Positions 18,101-26,488 of a stretch of 64,000 nucleotides of DNA are shown in pieces. The notes under the pieces were generated by a model. The model was not told the origin of the DNA, did not search any database, and saw nothing but the letters and a program-made list of their open reading frames with translations. Made by a program: the position numbers and the translations under genes. The stretch is taken from assembly GCF_008369125.1 (NCBI RefSeq), contig NZ_VOAY01000003.1, positions 124,001 to 188,000 of the forward strand. The letters are read 5' to 3'. Every line of letters starts with the position of its first letter. Position 1 is the first letter of the stretch. Source of the DNA: Allopusillimonas sp008369125. GTDB taxonomy: Bacteria > Pseudomonadota > Gammaproteobacteria > Burkholderiales > Burkholderiaceae_B.

Positions 18101-18221
18101 CAATCTGCGGCAAAGGCGACACCGGTAATACCAACAGCGCCAGCACGCCGGCGAGCACCATTGCCGCGCAAAGCAAAGTGGTGGCTACCGGGCGCATGAC
18201 GAACACGGCGAGCATACGCAT
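15108..18221 (-). CDS. RND multidrug efflux permease (MdtC/MuxC-type)
   Basis: Proton-driven inner-membrane pump of the HAE1/RND family, 1037 residues, with 12 transmembrane helices and two large periplasmic loops. Motifs seen: LLCAAMVLAGVLALLVLPV in TM1, FVVDDAIVVLENIMRHME with the proton-relay aspartates in TM4, and LLIGIVKKNAIMMVDYA in the second half. The neighbouring gene is a second pump, as in MdtBC/MuxBC heteromeric pumps, where both permeases are needed for full function. Its ATG overlaps the upstream TAA by one base (TAATG), so translation is coupled. The substrate is not readable from sequence. Confidence 0.93.
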   Translation of the reverse strand: MRMLAVFVMRPVATTLLCAAMVLAGVLALLVLPVSPLPQIDFPMISVSASMSGASPETMASSVATPLEQSLGSIAGISEMSSRSSEGSTRIQLMFDLDRNINAAARDVQAAINAARTLLPSGLRNNPTYHKVNPSSAPVMVLALTSATATQGQLYDVADTVLAQKLSQVVGVGEVEVGGSSLPAVRVSLNPKALTAAGVALDEVRTTLSQANSMRPNGVVENDEYNWQLNSGGQLTRAEQYKPLIVAWRDGAPIRVEDVARVEDAVENEFSVGFFNGRPGVLLLVRRQASANIIETVDAIREQLPAFEAMLPAHVTLTVAQDRSPSIRASLHEAEITLLIAVVLVVLVVLLFLRNIRAALVPAIAVPASLITTFAFMLWAGFTLNTVSLMALIVATGFVVDDAIVVLENIMRHMERGATPLRASLRGLREVGFTVLAMSLSLVAVFIPMLFMGGLIGRLFKEFAVTLSVAVLISLVISVTVTPMMCAQLLRRSDTEPARAGLLTRFFNMLGSMAWRGYRRSLGWALGHGRIMMLLLAATVGLNLYLYAVVPKGFLPQQDTGQLLGFFRVDQGTSFRAMRPRLDHFRDILLQDPAIETVAGFASGRGGSNSSFLMIQLKPLSERKLSAADVVNRLRPKFSGVPGARLTLIPQQDIFVGGPQGGSGSYSYTLMGSDLSVLKTWLPQVQRAMAGLPELVDVDSDIEDKGRRVELVIDRDAATRLGVDMSLIASTLNNSFSMRQVSVIYGPLNQYHVIMGVDTPYAQDAESLKQVEVLTAQGNRVPLSAFTRFEVGSAPLSVRHQGLLASESISFSLAPGVSLDQATQAIDQAVARTGLPSDQIQAGFLGEAQMLQDTLSRQPWLILGALVTMYIVLGMLYESYVHPITILSTLPSAGIGALLALLLVGEDFSLIALIGIFLLIGIVKKNAIMMVDYALLAERRERLSSREAIYQACLVRFRPIMMTTLSAILGALPLILATGAGSEMRRPLGVTIVGGLIVSQMLTLYTTPVVYLYLDQFRLWVNRRRGKVSAAQIQEEQ

Positions 18222-21200
18222 TACACCACCCCGTCTTCGGCTGGGCGTACCCCCTGCCGGGCTTTGACGCGGCTGGACATGCGTTCGAACATCAGATAAA
18301 TAACCGGTGTGGTGAACAGTGTCAGCAACTGGCTACAGAGCAGCCCGCCTACCATAACCAGCCCAAGAGGATGACGCAATTCAGCGCCCGAGCCCGTCGC
18401 CAGCATGAGCGGGATGGCGCTGAAAAAAGCCGCCAGCGTTGTCATCAATATGGGCCGAAATCGCAGTAATGCCGCTTCATGAATTGCTTCAGTCGGGCTC
18501 AGCCCGCGCCGGCGCTCGGCATCCAGCGCAAAATCAATCATCATGATGGCGTTTTTCTTGACAATGCCGATCAGCAAAATAATGCCGATAATGCCTATCA
18601 TGTCGAGTTCACCACCCGATATCAGCAACGCCAGAAGGGCACCAATGGCCGCCGAAGGCAGGGTCGAGAGAATCGTTATGGGGTGAATGTAACTTTCATA
18701 CAGCACCCCCAGCACAATGTACATAGTGGCTACTGCAGCCAGCAGAAGCCAGAGCGTGCTGGTTAGCGACATCTGGAAAGCGCGCGCTGCCCCCTGGAAG
18801 CGCAGGTCAAGCGAGGCTGGCATGCCAAGCTCTGCCTGAGCCGCCCTGACCGCATCGACAGCACCCGACAGTGCCGCTCCCGGTGCTAGATTGAATGAAA
18901 CGGTCGTAGCCGGAAACTGCCCCAAACGCTCTATGGCCAGTTCTGTGCTGTGCTCTTCGATGCGTGCCAGACTGCTGACCGGCACAGGTGTGCCCGACGA
19001 CGTCTTCACATACACCTGGTCCAGCGCGTTCGGGTCGGCGCGAAACGACGGTGCCACTTCCAGTACCACGCGGTATTGTGCCGATTGCGTAAATATGGTC
19101 GATATCAGCCGCTGACCAAATGCGTCATACAACGCATCATCAATCATGCCCATGGTCACGCCCAGACGCGCTGCCGCATCGCGGTCTATAACCAGCATGG
19201 TTTGCAGCCCATTGTTCTGCAAACTGTCCACCACATCCTCAAGCTCAGGCAACTCGCGCAAGGCCTGTACCAACTTGGGTGTCCATTCTGCAAGCACTGC
19301 GCTGTCAGGGTCAGACAGCGTCATCTGGTATTGCGTGCGGCTGATCTGATCATCGATCGTCAGGTCCTGAACGGGCTGCATGTAAACACGGATGTCTGTC
19401 AGGCTGGCCAGCCGCTCATCCAGACGCCTGATCACCTCTGTTGCAGTGCTGCTGCGGCTGCTTATGGGCTTAAGGGCAATCTGCATGCTGCCCGTGTTAA
19501 GCGTGGCATTGTTGCCATCTATCCCGGTAAATGACGTGACGGTCTGCACATCAGGATCTTCCATGATCACGCTAGCGGCCTGCAATTGTCGGTCTGCCAT
19601 GGAAGAGAACGAGACGGTCTGCGGCCCCTGACTGATCGCCTGAATAATCCCGGTGTCTTGTGGCGGAAAAAAACCCTTGGGTACGGCCACATACAAAAGC
19701 CCTGTGAGCACCAGCGTACCCAGTGCCACCAACAGCGTCAGACGCTGATGCGCGAGTACCCAGATAAGCCAGCGGTCATAGCCCTTGATCAGGTTGTCCA
19801 TCCACAGCCCCGCCTTGATCTGAAAACGGGAATGCTTGATCTGAGATTCGGGCTTGAGCAAACGGGCGCACATCATGGGCGTTAGCGTCAGAGAAATGAC
19901 CAGTGAAAGCAAAATGGCCACCGCCAGCGTAATCGCGAACTCACGAAACAGACGTCCAATTACATCGCTCATGAACAGCAGGGGTATTAGCACCGCAATC
20001 AGCGACAGCGTCAGGGAGAGCAGCGTAAAGCCAATTTGGCGCGACCCTTTGAGGGCAGCATTCAGTGGCGTGTCGCCTCGCTCGATATAGCGGGCAATGT
20101 TTTCGATCATGACAATGGCATCGTCGACCACAAAACCCGTTGCAATGGTAAGAGCCATCAGCGTCAGATTGTTAACGCTAAAGCCTGCCAGATACATAAT
20201 GCCAAAGGTGCCAACCAGGGAAAGCGGCACCACCACACTGGGGATTAGCGTAGCCGTCCATGTGCGCAAAAACACAAACGTCACCAGTACCACAAGGGCA
20301 ATGGCGAGCAGCATCTCGATCTGCACGTGATTAATCGCGTCGCGTATCGTCTGCGTACGATCCGTCGCCACACTTACATCCACCCCCACCGGCAACGCCT
20401 CTTGCAGGCTGGGCAGCAACGCCTTTACACGATCGACCACCTCAATAACGTTGGCCCCCGGCTGACGCTGAATATTCAGCAGTATGGCCGGCGTATTTCC
20501 CACCCATGCCGCCTGTCGAAGGTTTTCGGCATCGTCCCGCACGGTGGCGATGTCGCGCAGACGCAGTGGCGCACCATCCTGATACGCAACAATCAGCTTT
20601 TCGTAGTCTTCACGGGAGCGTAGCTGGTCATTGACATTAATGGTGGTAGACCGTTGTGGCCCGTCGAGATTGCCTTTGGGCTGATTGACGTTCGCGCTCA
20701 CAATCGCAGTGCGCAGGTCAGACAGGGTCAGCCCGTGCGACGCCAGCGCCTGCGGGTTGGCCTGAATACGAACGGCGGGCCGCTGCCCACCTGCAATACT
20801 GACCAGCCCGACACCATTGATTTGCGACAGCTTCTGCGCGACCCGCACATCGATCAAGTCTCTGACCTGGTGCAATGGCAGTGTCGGGGAGGTAACAGCC
20901 AGGCTGATGACCGCCGTGTCAGCAGGGTTAACCTTGTTATAAATGGGTGGCGTGGGCAGATCGCTGGGAATCAAGCTGGATGCGGCATTAATGGCCGCCT
21001 GCACCTCTTGCTCAGCAACATCGAGCGGCAGTTCAAGATCGAACTGCAGCGTAATCAGCGACGCACCACCTGAACTGGTGGACGTCATCTGGGTAAGCCC
21101 CGGCATCTGGCCAAACTCCCGCTCCAGCGGCGAGGTAACCAGCGCAGTCATTACCTCAGGACTGGCGCCGGGGTACAGCGTAGTAACCTGTATCGTCGGG

Positions 21201-21325
21201 TAATCAACCTGAGGCAATGCCGATACCGGCAACATGCGGTAGGCAATAAGCCCTGATATCAACAACGCCACCATCGCCAGCGTCGTGGCAACAGGGCGAA
21301 GAATAAACAGGCGGGATAAGTTCAC
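18221..21325 (-). CDS. RND multidrug efflux permease (MdtB/MuxB-type)
   Basis: Second HAE1/RND permease of the operon, 1034 residues. It opens LFILRPVATTLAMVALLIS (TM1). It carries FVVDDAIVMIENIARYIE in TM4 and LLIGIVKKNAIMMIDFALD in TM10-11. GTG start at 21325, 9 bp after the stop of the adaptor gene. Paralogous to the next gene, with which it probably forms a heterotrimer spanning the inner membrane and periplasm. Nothing in its sequence is damaged. Confidence 0.93.
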   Translation of the reverse strand: MNLSRLFILRPVATTLAMVALLISGLIAYRMLPVSALPQVDYPTIQVTTLYPGASPEVMTALVTSPLEREFGQMPGLTQMTSTSSGGASLITLQFDLELPLDVAEQEVQAAINAASSLIPSDLPTPPIYNKVNPADTAVISLAVTSPTLPLHQVRDLIDVRVAQKLSQINGVGLVSIAGGQRPAVRIQANPQALASHGLTLSDLRTAIVSANVNQPKGNLDGPQRSTTINVNDQLRSREDYEKLIVAYQDGAPLRLRDIATVRDDAENLRQAAWVGNTPAILLNIQRQPGANVIEVVDRVKALLPSLQEALPVGVDVSVATDRTQTIRDAINHVQIEMLLAIALVVLVTFVFLRTWTATLIPSVVVPLSLVGTFGIMYLAGFSVNNLTLMALTIATGFVVDDAIVMIENIARYIERGDTPLNAALKGSRQIGFTLLSLTLSLIAVLIPLLFMSDVIGRLFREFAITLAVAILLSLVISLTLTPMMCARLLKPESQIKHSRFQIKAGLWMDNLIKGYDRWLIWVLAHQRLTLLVALGTLVLTGLLYVAVPKGFFPPQDTGIIQAISQGPQTVSFSSMADRQLQAASVIMEDPDVQTVTSFTGIDGNNATLNTGSMQIALKPISSRSSTATEVIRRLDERLASLTDIRVYMQPVQDLTIDDQISRTQYQMTLSDPDSAVLAEWTPKLVQALRELPELEDVVDSLQNNGLQTMLVIDRDAAARLGVTMGMIDDALYDAFGQRLISTIFTQSAQYRVVLEVAPSFRADPNALDQVYVKTSSGTPVPVSSLARIEEHSTELAIERLGQFPATTVSFNLAPGAALSGAVDAVRAAQAELGMPASLDLRFQGAARAFQMSLTSTLWLLLAAVATMYIVLGVLYESYIHPITILSTLPSAAIGALLALLISGGELDMIGIIGIILLIGIVKKNAIMMIDFALDAERRRGLSPTEAIHEAALLRFRPILMTTLAAFFSAIPLMLATGSGAELRHPLGLVMVGGLLCSQLLTLFTTPVIYLMFERMSSRVKARQGVRPAEDGVV

Positions 21326-21334
21326 GGCAGCGCC

Positions 21335-22789
21335 CTATTGGCCACTGCGGTTTTTCGTATCCGCCTGATTTTTCGTGCCGGGCTGACCTTGTGCACCTGA
21401 CTGGCTTTCCGTACCCGATTGGCTGGAAGGCCCTGGCTGAGTTGTCGCGCCAACGCGGCTTGCCGTGTCGGGCTGACTCTTTGCACCCGGCTGGCTTTCA
21501 GTACCCGACTGACTGGCAGGCCCCGGCTGAGTTTTCGCGCCCACCTGGCTTGTCGTGCCAGGCTGACTCTTTGCACCGTCAGGCCCTGTAGCGGGCAGAG
21601 AGGTGGCCGGCGCATTGGTACCTGGCTTAACGACCTCCACCTTTGCGCCTTCGCGCAGGCGGTCAACCCCTTCTACCACGACGCGCTGCCCTTGAGTAAG
21701 CCCTGACACAATACCTATCTGGCCATCATCGACGCGCCCCGTCTTGACGGTTTGCACATGCACCTTGTCTTCGTCGTCAACACGATACACAAACGCACCG
21801 ATGGTGCCCTGCTGCACGGCGATAACCGGCACCTGCAGCGACTCGGTGGTGTCGACCCGCAAACGCACATTGACAAACTGATTGGGAAAAAGCTGCTCAT
21901 CGTCGTTGTCAAACCGCGCCTTGAGCTTGACTGTGCCTGTTGTCACGTCAATCTGGTTATCAACCGCGACGAGTGTTCCACTGGCAAGACGATTAACATC
22001 ATCGCGATCATAGGCATCGACCACCAGCGTCTTCCCCGCTCGCAGTTTCTGCATAACGTCTGGCAATTGCACCTGCGGCAGCGAAAACATCACGGCAATG
22101 GGCTGGGTCTGGGTAATGACCACCAGTCCTTCTGTATTGGAGGCGTTAATGATGTTACCCGCGTCCACATTACGCAGGCCGGCACGCCCCGAAATAGGCG
22201 CAATAATCTTGGTATAGCTCAGCTGGAGCTTGGCGCTGTCGACAGCAGCCTGATCGCTTTTTACGGCACCCTGCAGCTGGCCAACCTGTGCCTGCTGGGT
22301 ATCAACCTGCTGGCGGGCGATAGAGTTTTGCTTAAACAGTTGCTGATAGCGCTGCAGATCACGCTGCGCATTGCGAAACAGCGCCGCATTCTGAGCCTGC
22401 TGGCCCAGGGCCTGATCAAGCTGCACCTGATAGTCACGAGGATCAATCTCGGCCAGCACGTCGCCCTGTTTGACGGCTGCCCCCTCTTCAAAGGCGATGT
22501 GGATTAGCTCGCCATCGACCTGGCTACGCACGGTCACCGTGTTAAAGGCGGTTACCGTGCCTATGGCCTTCATGACGTAATGCAGTGGCCCCGACTCAGC
22601 CGTGGCTACCTTGACCGGCACCGCCATGCCCGCCGTCATCCCGCGGCCAAACCGGCCACCAGACTTAACGGGCGCATCCGGCTGCCGTGTGGCCAGCCAG
22701 TAGCCGCCTCCGATCAGCAGCAGGGCAAGCACCAGTGACAGTGCGGTACGCCAGCGCGGACGATGAGCCTCGGCACTAGGTGCAGACAT
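21335..22789 (-). CDS. RND efflux periplasmic adaptor (MdtA/MuxA-type) with repetitive tail
   Basis: Membrane-fusion protein that couples the pump pair to the outer-membrane channel. After a cytoplasmic start there is one membrane anchor (ALSLVLALLLIGGGYWLA, about residues 16-33). The lipoyl/barrel halves follow: GTVTAFNTVTVRSQVDGEL and ISGRAGLRNVDAGNIINAS. The ATG at 22789 is used because GGAGAACC precedes it. The C-terminal ~90 residues (from about 390) are unusual: hydrophilic, Gly/Gln/Ser/Thr/Pro-rich, built from two 30-residue units (about 406-435 and 436-465) plus a partial third. First gene of the efflux operon. Confidence 0.92.
   Translation of the reverse strand: MSAPSAEAHRPRWRTALSLVLALLLIGGGYWLATRQPDAPVKSGGRFGRGMTAGMAVPVKVATAESGPLHYVMKAIGTVTAFNTVTVRSQVDGELIHIAFEEGAAVKQGDVLAEIDPRDYQVQLDQALGQQAQNAALFRNAQRDLQRYQQLFKQNSIARQQVDTQQAQVGQLQGAVKSDQAAVDSAKLQLSYTKIIAPISGRAGLRNVDAGNIINASNTEGLVVITQTQPIAVMFSLPQVQLPDVMQKLRAGKTLVVDAYDRDDVNRLASGTLVAVDNQIDVTTGTVKLKARFDNDDEQLFPNQFVNVRLRVDTTESLQVPVIAVQQGTIGAFVYRVDDEDKVHVQTVKTGRVDDGQIGIVSGLTQGQRVVVEGVDRLREGAKVEVVKPGTNAPATSLPATGPDGAKSQPGTTSQVGAKTQPGPASQSGTESQPGAKSQPDTASRVGATTQPGPSSQSGTESQSGAQGQPGTKNQADTKNRSGQ
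21395..21574 (-). repeat. Two tandem 90-bp repeats inside the adaptor gene
   Basis: 21485-21574 and 21395-21484 each encode a 30-residue unit beginning AKSQP and ending GTESQ(P/S)G. The units differ at about seven residues. A decayed third copy follows toward the gene's end. In-frame length changes here would leave the adaptor fold untouched. Confidence 0.8.
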
Positions 22790-22952
22790 ACAGGGTTCTC
22801 CGGATTCGAACGAAACAGGCGCTATTTTCGCCCATCGCGCGAGTGCGGGGCATTCAAAAATTGAAAATGAAATGGAATGCAACAACTATCGAGACCACCC
22901 GACCAGCAGAATCGGAGGTTAATGTTCGATATTTTGCTGCCTTTTCAGAAAG

Positions 22953-23705
22953 TTATACGTTGCAACGCGCCAGTTTAAACGACACATCGCTCGTGACCGA
23001 CTGGGGCTTTAGATCTGCATCTTGTGCCGAAAAACGTACCCAGATCACGTACTTGTTGGCGCTCATTTCAGGGAATATATGATGCGTTCCGTCTATCCAC
23101 ACCCGCAATAGCTGAAACAGTTTACCGCCCAGCATCTCCTGGTAGGCCCCGCTGCGGGCCACGACGTCAACGACGTCGCCCGAGTCGCGCAAAACACGCA
23201 ATATAAGCGCCAGACCCTTGTACAGGGGTAAAAAAGGCGTGATCCAGTTTTTGAGATACCGCGCCCTTACTTCGGGCGGATTGATTTGCCAGGAGTGATA
23301 CGAGGGCATGTCGATCTGCGATGACCCACCCGGCACGGCAAGCCTGCCCCGCAGACTGGCCAGCCATTCATTGTCGCGCAGCTCTTGGCCTATGCGCCCC
23401 TGTGCGCCCAGCTCAGCGGCCGCACCCTGTATTTCAGCCAGCATAGCATCCAGCGCACGGGCATCAACCCCCGGATGCTGACGCAGGGCATTGAGTGTCG
23501 TGCGTTGACGCTCGAGATCTTGCAGAACTGCACCTCGCAGATCGGTACGATCACAGATATCGAGCAAATCAAACAGCGTGGCGATAGACACCTGATGATG
23601 ATGTACGTCTGATCCCTTGGCGAAGAAAAAAAGCCGCTCGAAAAGATGCTCTACCCTCAACAGGGACCTTACGCGCTCATTGCATGGATATTCATAAAGA
23701 ATCAC
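22953..23705 (-). CDS. zapD: Cell division protein ZapD
   Basis: Bundles FtsZ filaments at the division ring (cytosolic). The recognised N-terminus VILYEYPCNERVRSLLRVEH corresponds to the usual ZapD start, so the GTG at 23705 is chosen, giving 250 residues against 247 in E. coli. A longer frame to 23840 would overlap coaE by about 110 bp. Further family features are LASLRGRLAVPGG, PSYHSWQINPPEVRARYL and the C-terminal YVIWVRFSAQD. It lies 25 bp downstream of coaE and is surely cotranscribed with it; the coaE-zapD pair is widespread in beta- and gammaproteobacteria. Confidence 0.92.
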   Translation of the reverse strand: MILYEYPCNERVRSLLRVEHLFERLFFFAKGSDVHHHQVSIATLFDLLDICDRTDLRGAVLQDLERQRTTLNALRQHPGVDARALDAMLAEIQGAAAELGAQGRIGQELRDNEWLASLRGRLAVPGGSSQIDMPSYHSWQINPPEVRARYLKNWITPFLPLYKGLALILRVLRDSGDVVDVVARSGAYQEMLGGKLFQLLRVWIDGTHHIFPEMSANKYVIWVRFSAQDADLKPQSVTSDVSFKLARCNV

Positions 23706-23730
23706 GCGGCCAAAAACCTTTTTTGAATGA

Positions 23731-24351
23731 CTAGGAAGGACTGCAACCTTGGCGCGCCTGCACACACCAGCCATCATGCAACACCCGGGTGCGACGCACC
23801 AGCTCGTCAGCCCCCGTAGTGCCATCGTTGATGATGACATCGTCGGCTGCCGCGAGGCGGGTTTCCCGCGGGACCTGCGCGTTAATGATACGCGTAATAG
23901 CTTCGCGCGTCAGCCCACTGCGGGCCTGTACACGTTTGAACTGCGTTTCGATATCACAGTCAACCACACAGATGCGGTCGACTCGATCGCGCCAGTGACC
24001 GGACTCAACCAGCAATGGCACAACATAAACAAGATAACACCCCCGCGCCAAACTGGCCCGCTGTTTGGTAACGGCACCTATCATTGGATGTAAAAGTGCT
24101 TCGAGTTGCTGTCGTGCCTCGGGGCTTTCAAACACCAGATCGCGCATGGCCTGCCGATCGAGCGCGCCGGTAGCCGCAATGACGTCAGGCCCAAATAGCT
24201 GGCTTATGGGTTCAATGGCAGCGCCACCAGGCGCCGTGAGGTCGTGGGCAATGACATCAGTGTCGATGATGGCAGCCCCCCATTCGGCCAACAAGTCAGC
24301 CACCCGGCTTTTGCCAGACCCTATTCCACCGGTCAATCCAATTTTGTACAT
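23731..24351 (-). CDS. coaE: Dephospho-CoA kinase
   Basis: Last step of coenzyme A synthesis: phosphorylates the 3'-OH of dephospho-CoA. P-loop at the very start, IGLTGGIGSGKSRVADLL. DTDVIAHDLTAPGG follows, then HPMIGAV and YLVYVVPLLVESG, all in family order. Length 206 is normal. ATG at 24351. First gene of a coaE-zapD operon. Together with panC at 25.6 kb it places two CoA-pathway enzymes close together. Confidence 0.95.
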   Translation of the reverse strand: MYKIGLTGGIGSGKSRVADLLAEWGAAIIDTDVIAHDLTAPGGAAIEPISQLFGPDVIAATGALDRQAMRDLVFESPEARQQLEALLHPMIGAVTKQRASLARGCYLVYVVPLLVESGHWRDRVDRICVVDCDIETQFKRVQARSGLTREAITRIINAQVPRETRLAAADDVIINDGTTGADELVRRTRVLHDGWCVQARQGCSPS

Positions 24352-24506
24352 GCAAGGTTACCCGTGTGCCCAAAACACTGAATGTAACTCAGACCACGGT
24401 CCTGTGACACTGGCCATCGCTTGCCAGCGAGCAGGCGGCGTAGCCCGACCTACGCTGGCTGGCTGTAGAATGCCTGTATTGTCCATTACTGCTACCGGAA
24501 TTAACC

Positions 24507-25184
24507 ATGTCCAGCACGTTTTCGCTTCGATCTCTTCTCAGCCGCAAAGTCCTGGTTCTGCCGCTGATGGCCATGGCATTGGCCGGCTGCGCGCAACTTA
24601 GCGCCCCTGGCTATTACGACACGCCTCGGGACAGCACCCAATCAGACGCACGCATTCAGGCACAAGGCCGCAGTAAGGGTGAGCCGCCCTCACAGTTGCG
24701 ATTTGGTTTTGGAGCAGATGCCAAGTCACCCGACGAGGCAGCACAAATGCAACGCGAAGCCCAGATCGCATCGGCTCGGGTTCCGGCCCGCCCTCTTGCC
24801 GAAGCAAAAACCTATCTGGGCACGGTGCCCTGCCTAAACGAAAAAAACATGGCCTGCCCGGCTTCGCGCATTACCCTCACGCTTGCTCCGACGGGCGAAT
24901 GGCGCGCTCGCAGCATTTCGGTCACCGATGCGTCGGCTGGGGGTACGCGTTTGGAACAGGGGTGCTGGGAAGTGATCGGGTCGCGTCCACTGCGCATCAT
25001 GCTGCGCATCAACAAAGAGGGTAGTAAGGCCGACCTAAGCTTTGTCAATGACAACGTCTTGCGCATAAACAGCCTTGATGGCGCCCAACCAACGCTTGAT
25101 TACCACCTTACCCGCCAGGCCGATGTTGACCCCATCAAAGAGCTGGCCGACCGCCCTGCGCTTTCTTGCGGTCAAATAAACTGA
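24507..25184 (+). CDS. Predicted lipoprotein, unknown function
   Basis: A 225-residue protein with a type II signal peptide: KVLVLPLMAMALAGC, lipidation at Cys28. A low-complexity linker follows, then a C-terminal domain (about 105-215) with TYLGTVPCLNEKNMACPA and ITLTLAPTGEWRAR. That pattern (GxxPC...) is reminiscent of NlpE-type domains, but it is too weak for a name. Probably anchored in the outer membrane. Transcribed alone, divergently from coaE; the start has no strong ribosome site. Confidence 0.78.
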   Translation: MSSTFSLRSLLSRKVLVLPLMAMALAGCAQLSAPGYYDTPRDSTQSDARIQAQGRSKGEPPSQLRFGFGADAKSPDEAAQMQREAQIASARVPARPLAEAKTYLGTVPCLNEKNMACPASRITLTLAPTGEWRARSISVTDASAGGTRLEQGCWEVIGSRPLRIMLRINKEGSKADLSFVNDNVLRINSLDGAQPTLDYHLTRQADVDPIKELADRPALSCGQIN

Positions 25185-25196
25185 CACCGGCGGCAT

Positions 25197-25246
25197 AAAA
25201 AAACGCCCTGATGGGCGCATACGCTGCCCAGGCAGCGTATGCGCCC
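25197..25246 (-). terminator. Overlapping hairpins: leftward terminator and a 16-bp perfect dyad
   Basis: A perfect 16-bp inverted repeat, GGGCGCATACGCTGCC-CA-GGCAGCGTATGCGCCC, spans 25213-25246. Its left arm also pairs with CGCCC at 25204-25208 to make a short hairpin next to a run of seven A (T on the minus strand), a leftward intrinsic terminator for the HTH gene at 25268. The two foldings are mutually exclusive. Confidence 0.7.
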
Positions 25247-25267
25247 GGGCCGGTTAACCACGTTACT

Positions 25268-25531
25268 TTAACCCGGCACAGTACTGTCGCCGGAATCAGC
25301 CTCAGACGGCTGGCCGTACCTCATAACGCACTGCGACAGTTCTACGGCGTTGCGCACGTGAAGTTTATGGAAAATACGGGCCCTGTGCGCTTCAACGGTA
25401 CGTCTAGACACGCCCAGTTCTGCCGCGATCACTTTGTTGGCCTTGCCATTGGCAACATAAGCCATAACATCGCGCTCGCGCGCCGTCAGCACGGAAAAAG
25501 GTGAATGGTCCTGATTTCTTGACTGCTTCAT
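25268..25531 (-). CDS. HTH-only LuxR/FixJ-type transcription regulator
   Basis: An 87-residue protein that is almost entirely a LuxR-family helix-turn-helix: LTARERDVMAYVANGKANKV, IAAELGVSRRTVEAHRARIF, HKLHVRNAVELSQCVMRYG. The sequence most resembles the C-terminal half of FixJ/TtrR-like response regulators, but no receiver domain is encoded and no frame upstream could supply one. It resembles single-domain regulators such as GerE. A strong ribosome site (GGAGG) precedes the ATG at 25531, so it is expressed as a short protein. No sensor kinase lies nearby; its targets are unknown. Confidence 0.85.
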   Translation of the reverse strand: MKQSRNQDHSPFSVLTARERDVMAYVANGKANKVIAAELGVSRRTVEAHRARIFHKLHVRNAVELSQCVMRYGQPSEADSGDSTVPG

Positions 25532-25582
25532 GACGCCTCCTGTTCACAGACGTTAAAGGAGACGTCATATTGTCACAGCTTA

Positions 25583-26452
25583 TTACATCTGTCTTGTGTC
25601 AGGAGTGACAGTTATCTCCAGATTATCAATGAGCCGCGTATTGCCCAGTTTGGCTGCCGCCAGCACAACCAGGGGCTCGCCGTCGCGAATCTGGGCTGGA
25701 TCAGGAATACCCAGATCACTCTGGCGACGCAGCGAAATGTAATCGACCTTCCAGCCTCTGGTCGCAAGATGCTGTACTGCCTCACCTTCTATATCGGCAA
25801 AATCAGTAACGCCTGAATTGACGCGCTGCTGCACTTTTTGCAGCGCTGCATAAAGCTGCGGTGCCTCAGCTCTTTCGGCCGGTGCAAGAAACCGATTGCG
25901 CGATGAGAGCGCCAGACCGTCGGCATCGCGCACGGTCTCATGGGCATAAATGGTAACCGGCAACTGAAACTGCCTGCACATATTGCGCACAATCATGAGC
26001 TGCTGATAATCTTTCTTGCCGAATACCGCCACGCTAGGCTGCACACACGCAAACAGTTTCATGACAACCGTCGTAACGCCCACAAAAAAATCAGGCCTGA
26101 ACTCGCCTTCCAGAATGCTGCCCAGATCTGAAGGAGGAAGTATTTTGTAGCTTTGCGGCTCCGGGTACATTTCGCGCTCATTGGGTGCGAAGAGCACGTA
26201 TACATCGCGTTCACGCTCCAGCTTTTCTATGTCTAGCGCGAGCGTACGTGGATACTGATCAAAGTCTTCGCTGGGGCCAAACTGCAGGCGATTCACAAAA
26301 ATACTTGCCACGACGGGGTCACCGTGTTTTCGTGCCAGCTTCATCAGCGATAGGTGCGCCTCATGCAAATTGCCCATGGTAGGAACAAACGCCACGCGTA
26401 ATTGCCCGCTTAGCTGGGCACGCAACTCTTCGATGGTGTGAACGACTTTCAA
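25583..26452 (-). CDS. panC: Pantothenate synthetase
   Basis: Condenses pantoate and beta-alanine with ATP to pantothenate, upstream in CoA synthesis. FVPTMGNLHEAHLSLMKLA near residues 22-40, SIFVNRLQFGPSEDFDQYPR, FGKKDYQQL and LALSSRNRFL are the family signatures. The HxGH nucleotide-binding motif reads HEAH here: alanine 32 stands where glycine is usual. The start is TTG at 26452, supported by GGAGAG 6 nt before it. It lies 36 bp after scpA in a DUF3460-scpA-panC operon. Confidence 0.94.
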   Translation of the reverse strand: MKVVHTIEELRAQLSGQLRVAFVPTMGNLHEAHLSLMKLARKHGDPVVASIFVNRLQFGPSEDFDQYPRTLALDIEKLERERDVYVLFAPNEREMYPEPQSYKILPPSDLGSILEGEFRPDFFVGVTTVVMKLFACVQPSVAVFGKKDYQQLMIVRNMCRQFQLPVTIYAHETVRDADGLALSSRNRFLAPAERAEAPQLYAALQKVQQRVNSGVTDFADIEGEAVQHLATRGWKVDYISLRRQSDLGIPDPAQIRDGEPLVVLAAAKLGNTRLIDNLEITVTPDTRQM

Positions 26453-26488
26453 GAAGCTCTCCGTTCAGGATAGATAGGGTGGTACCGC

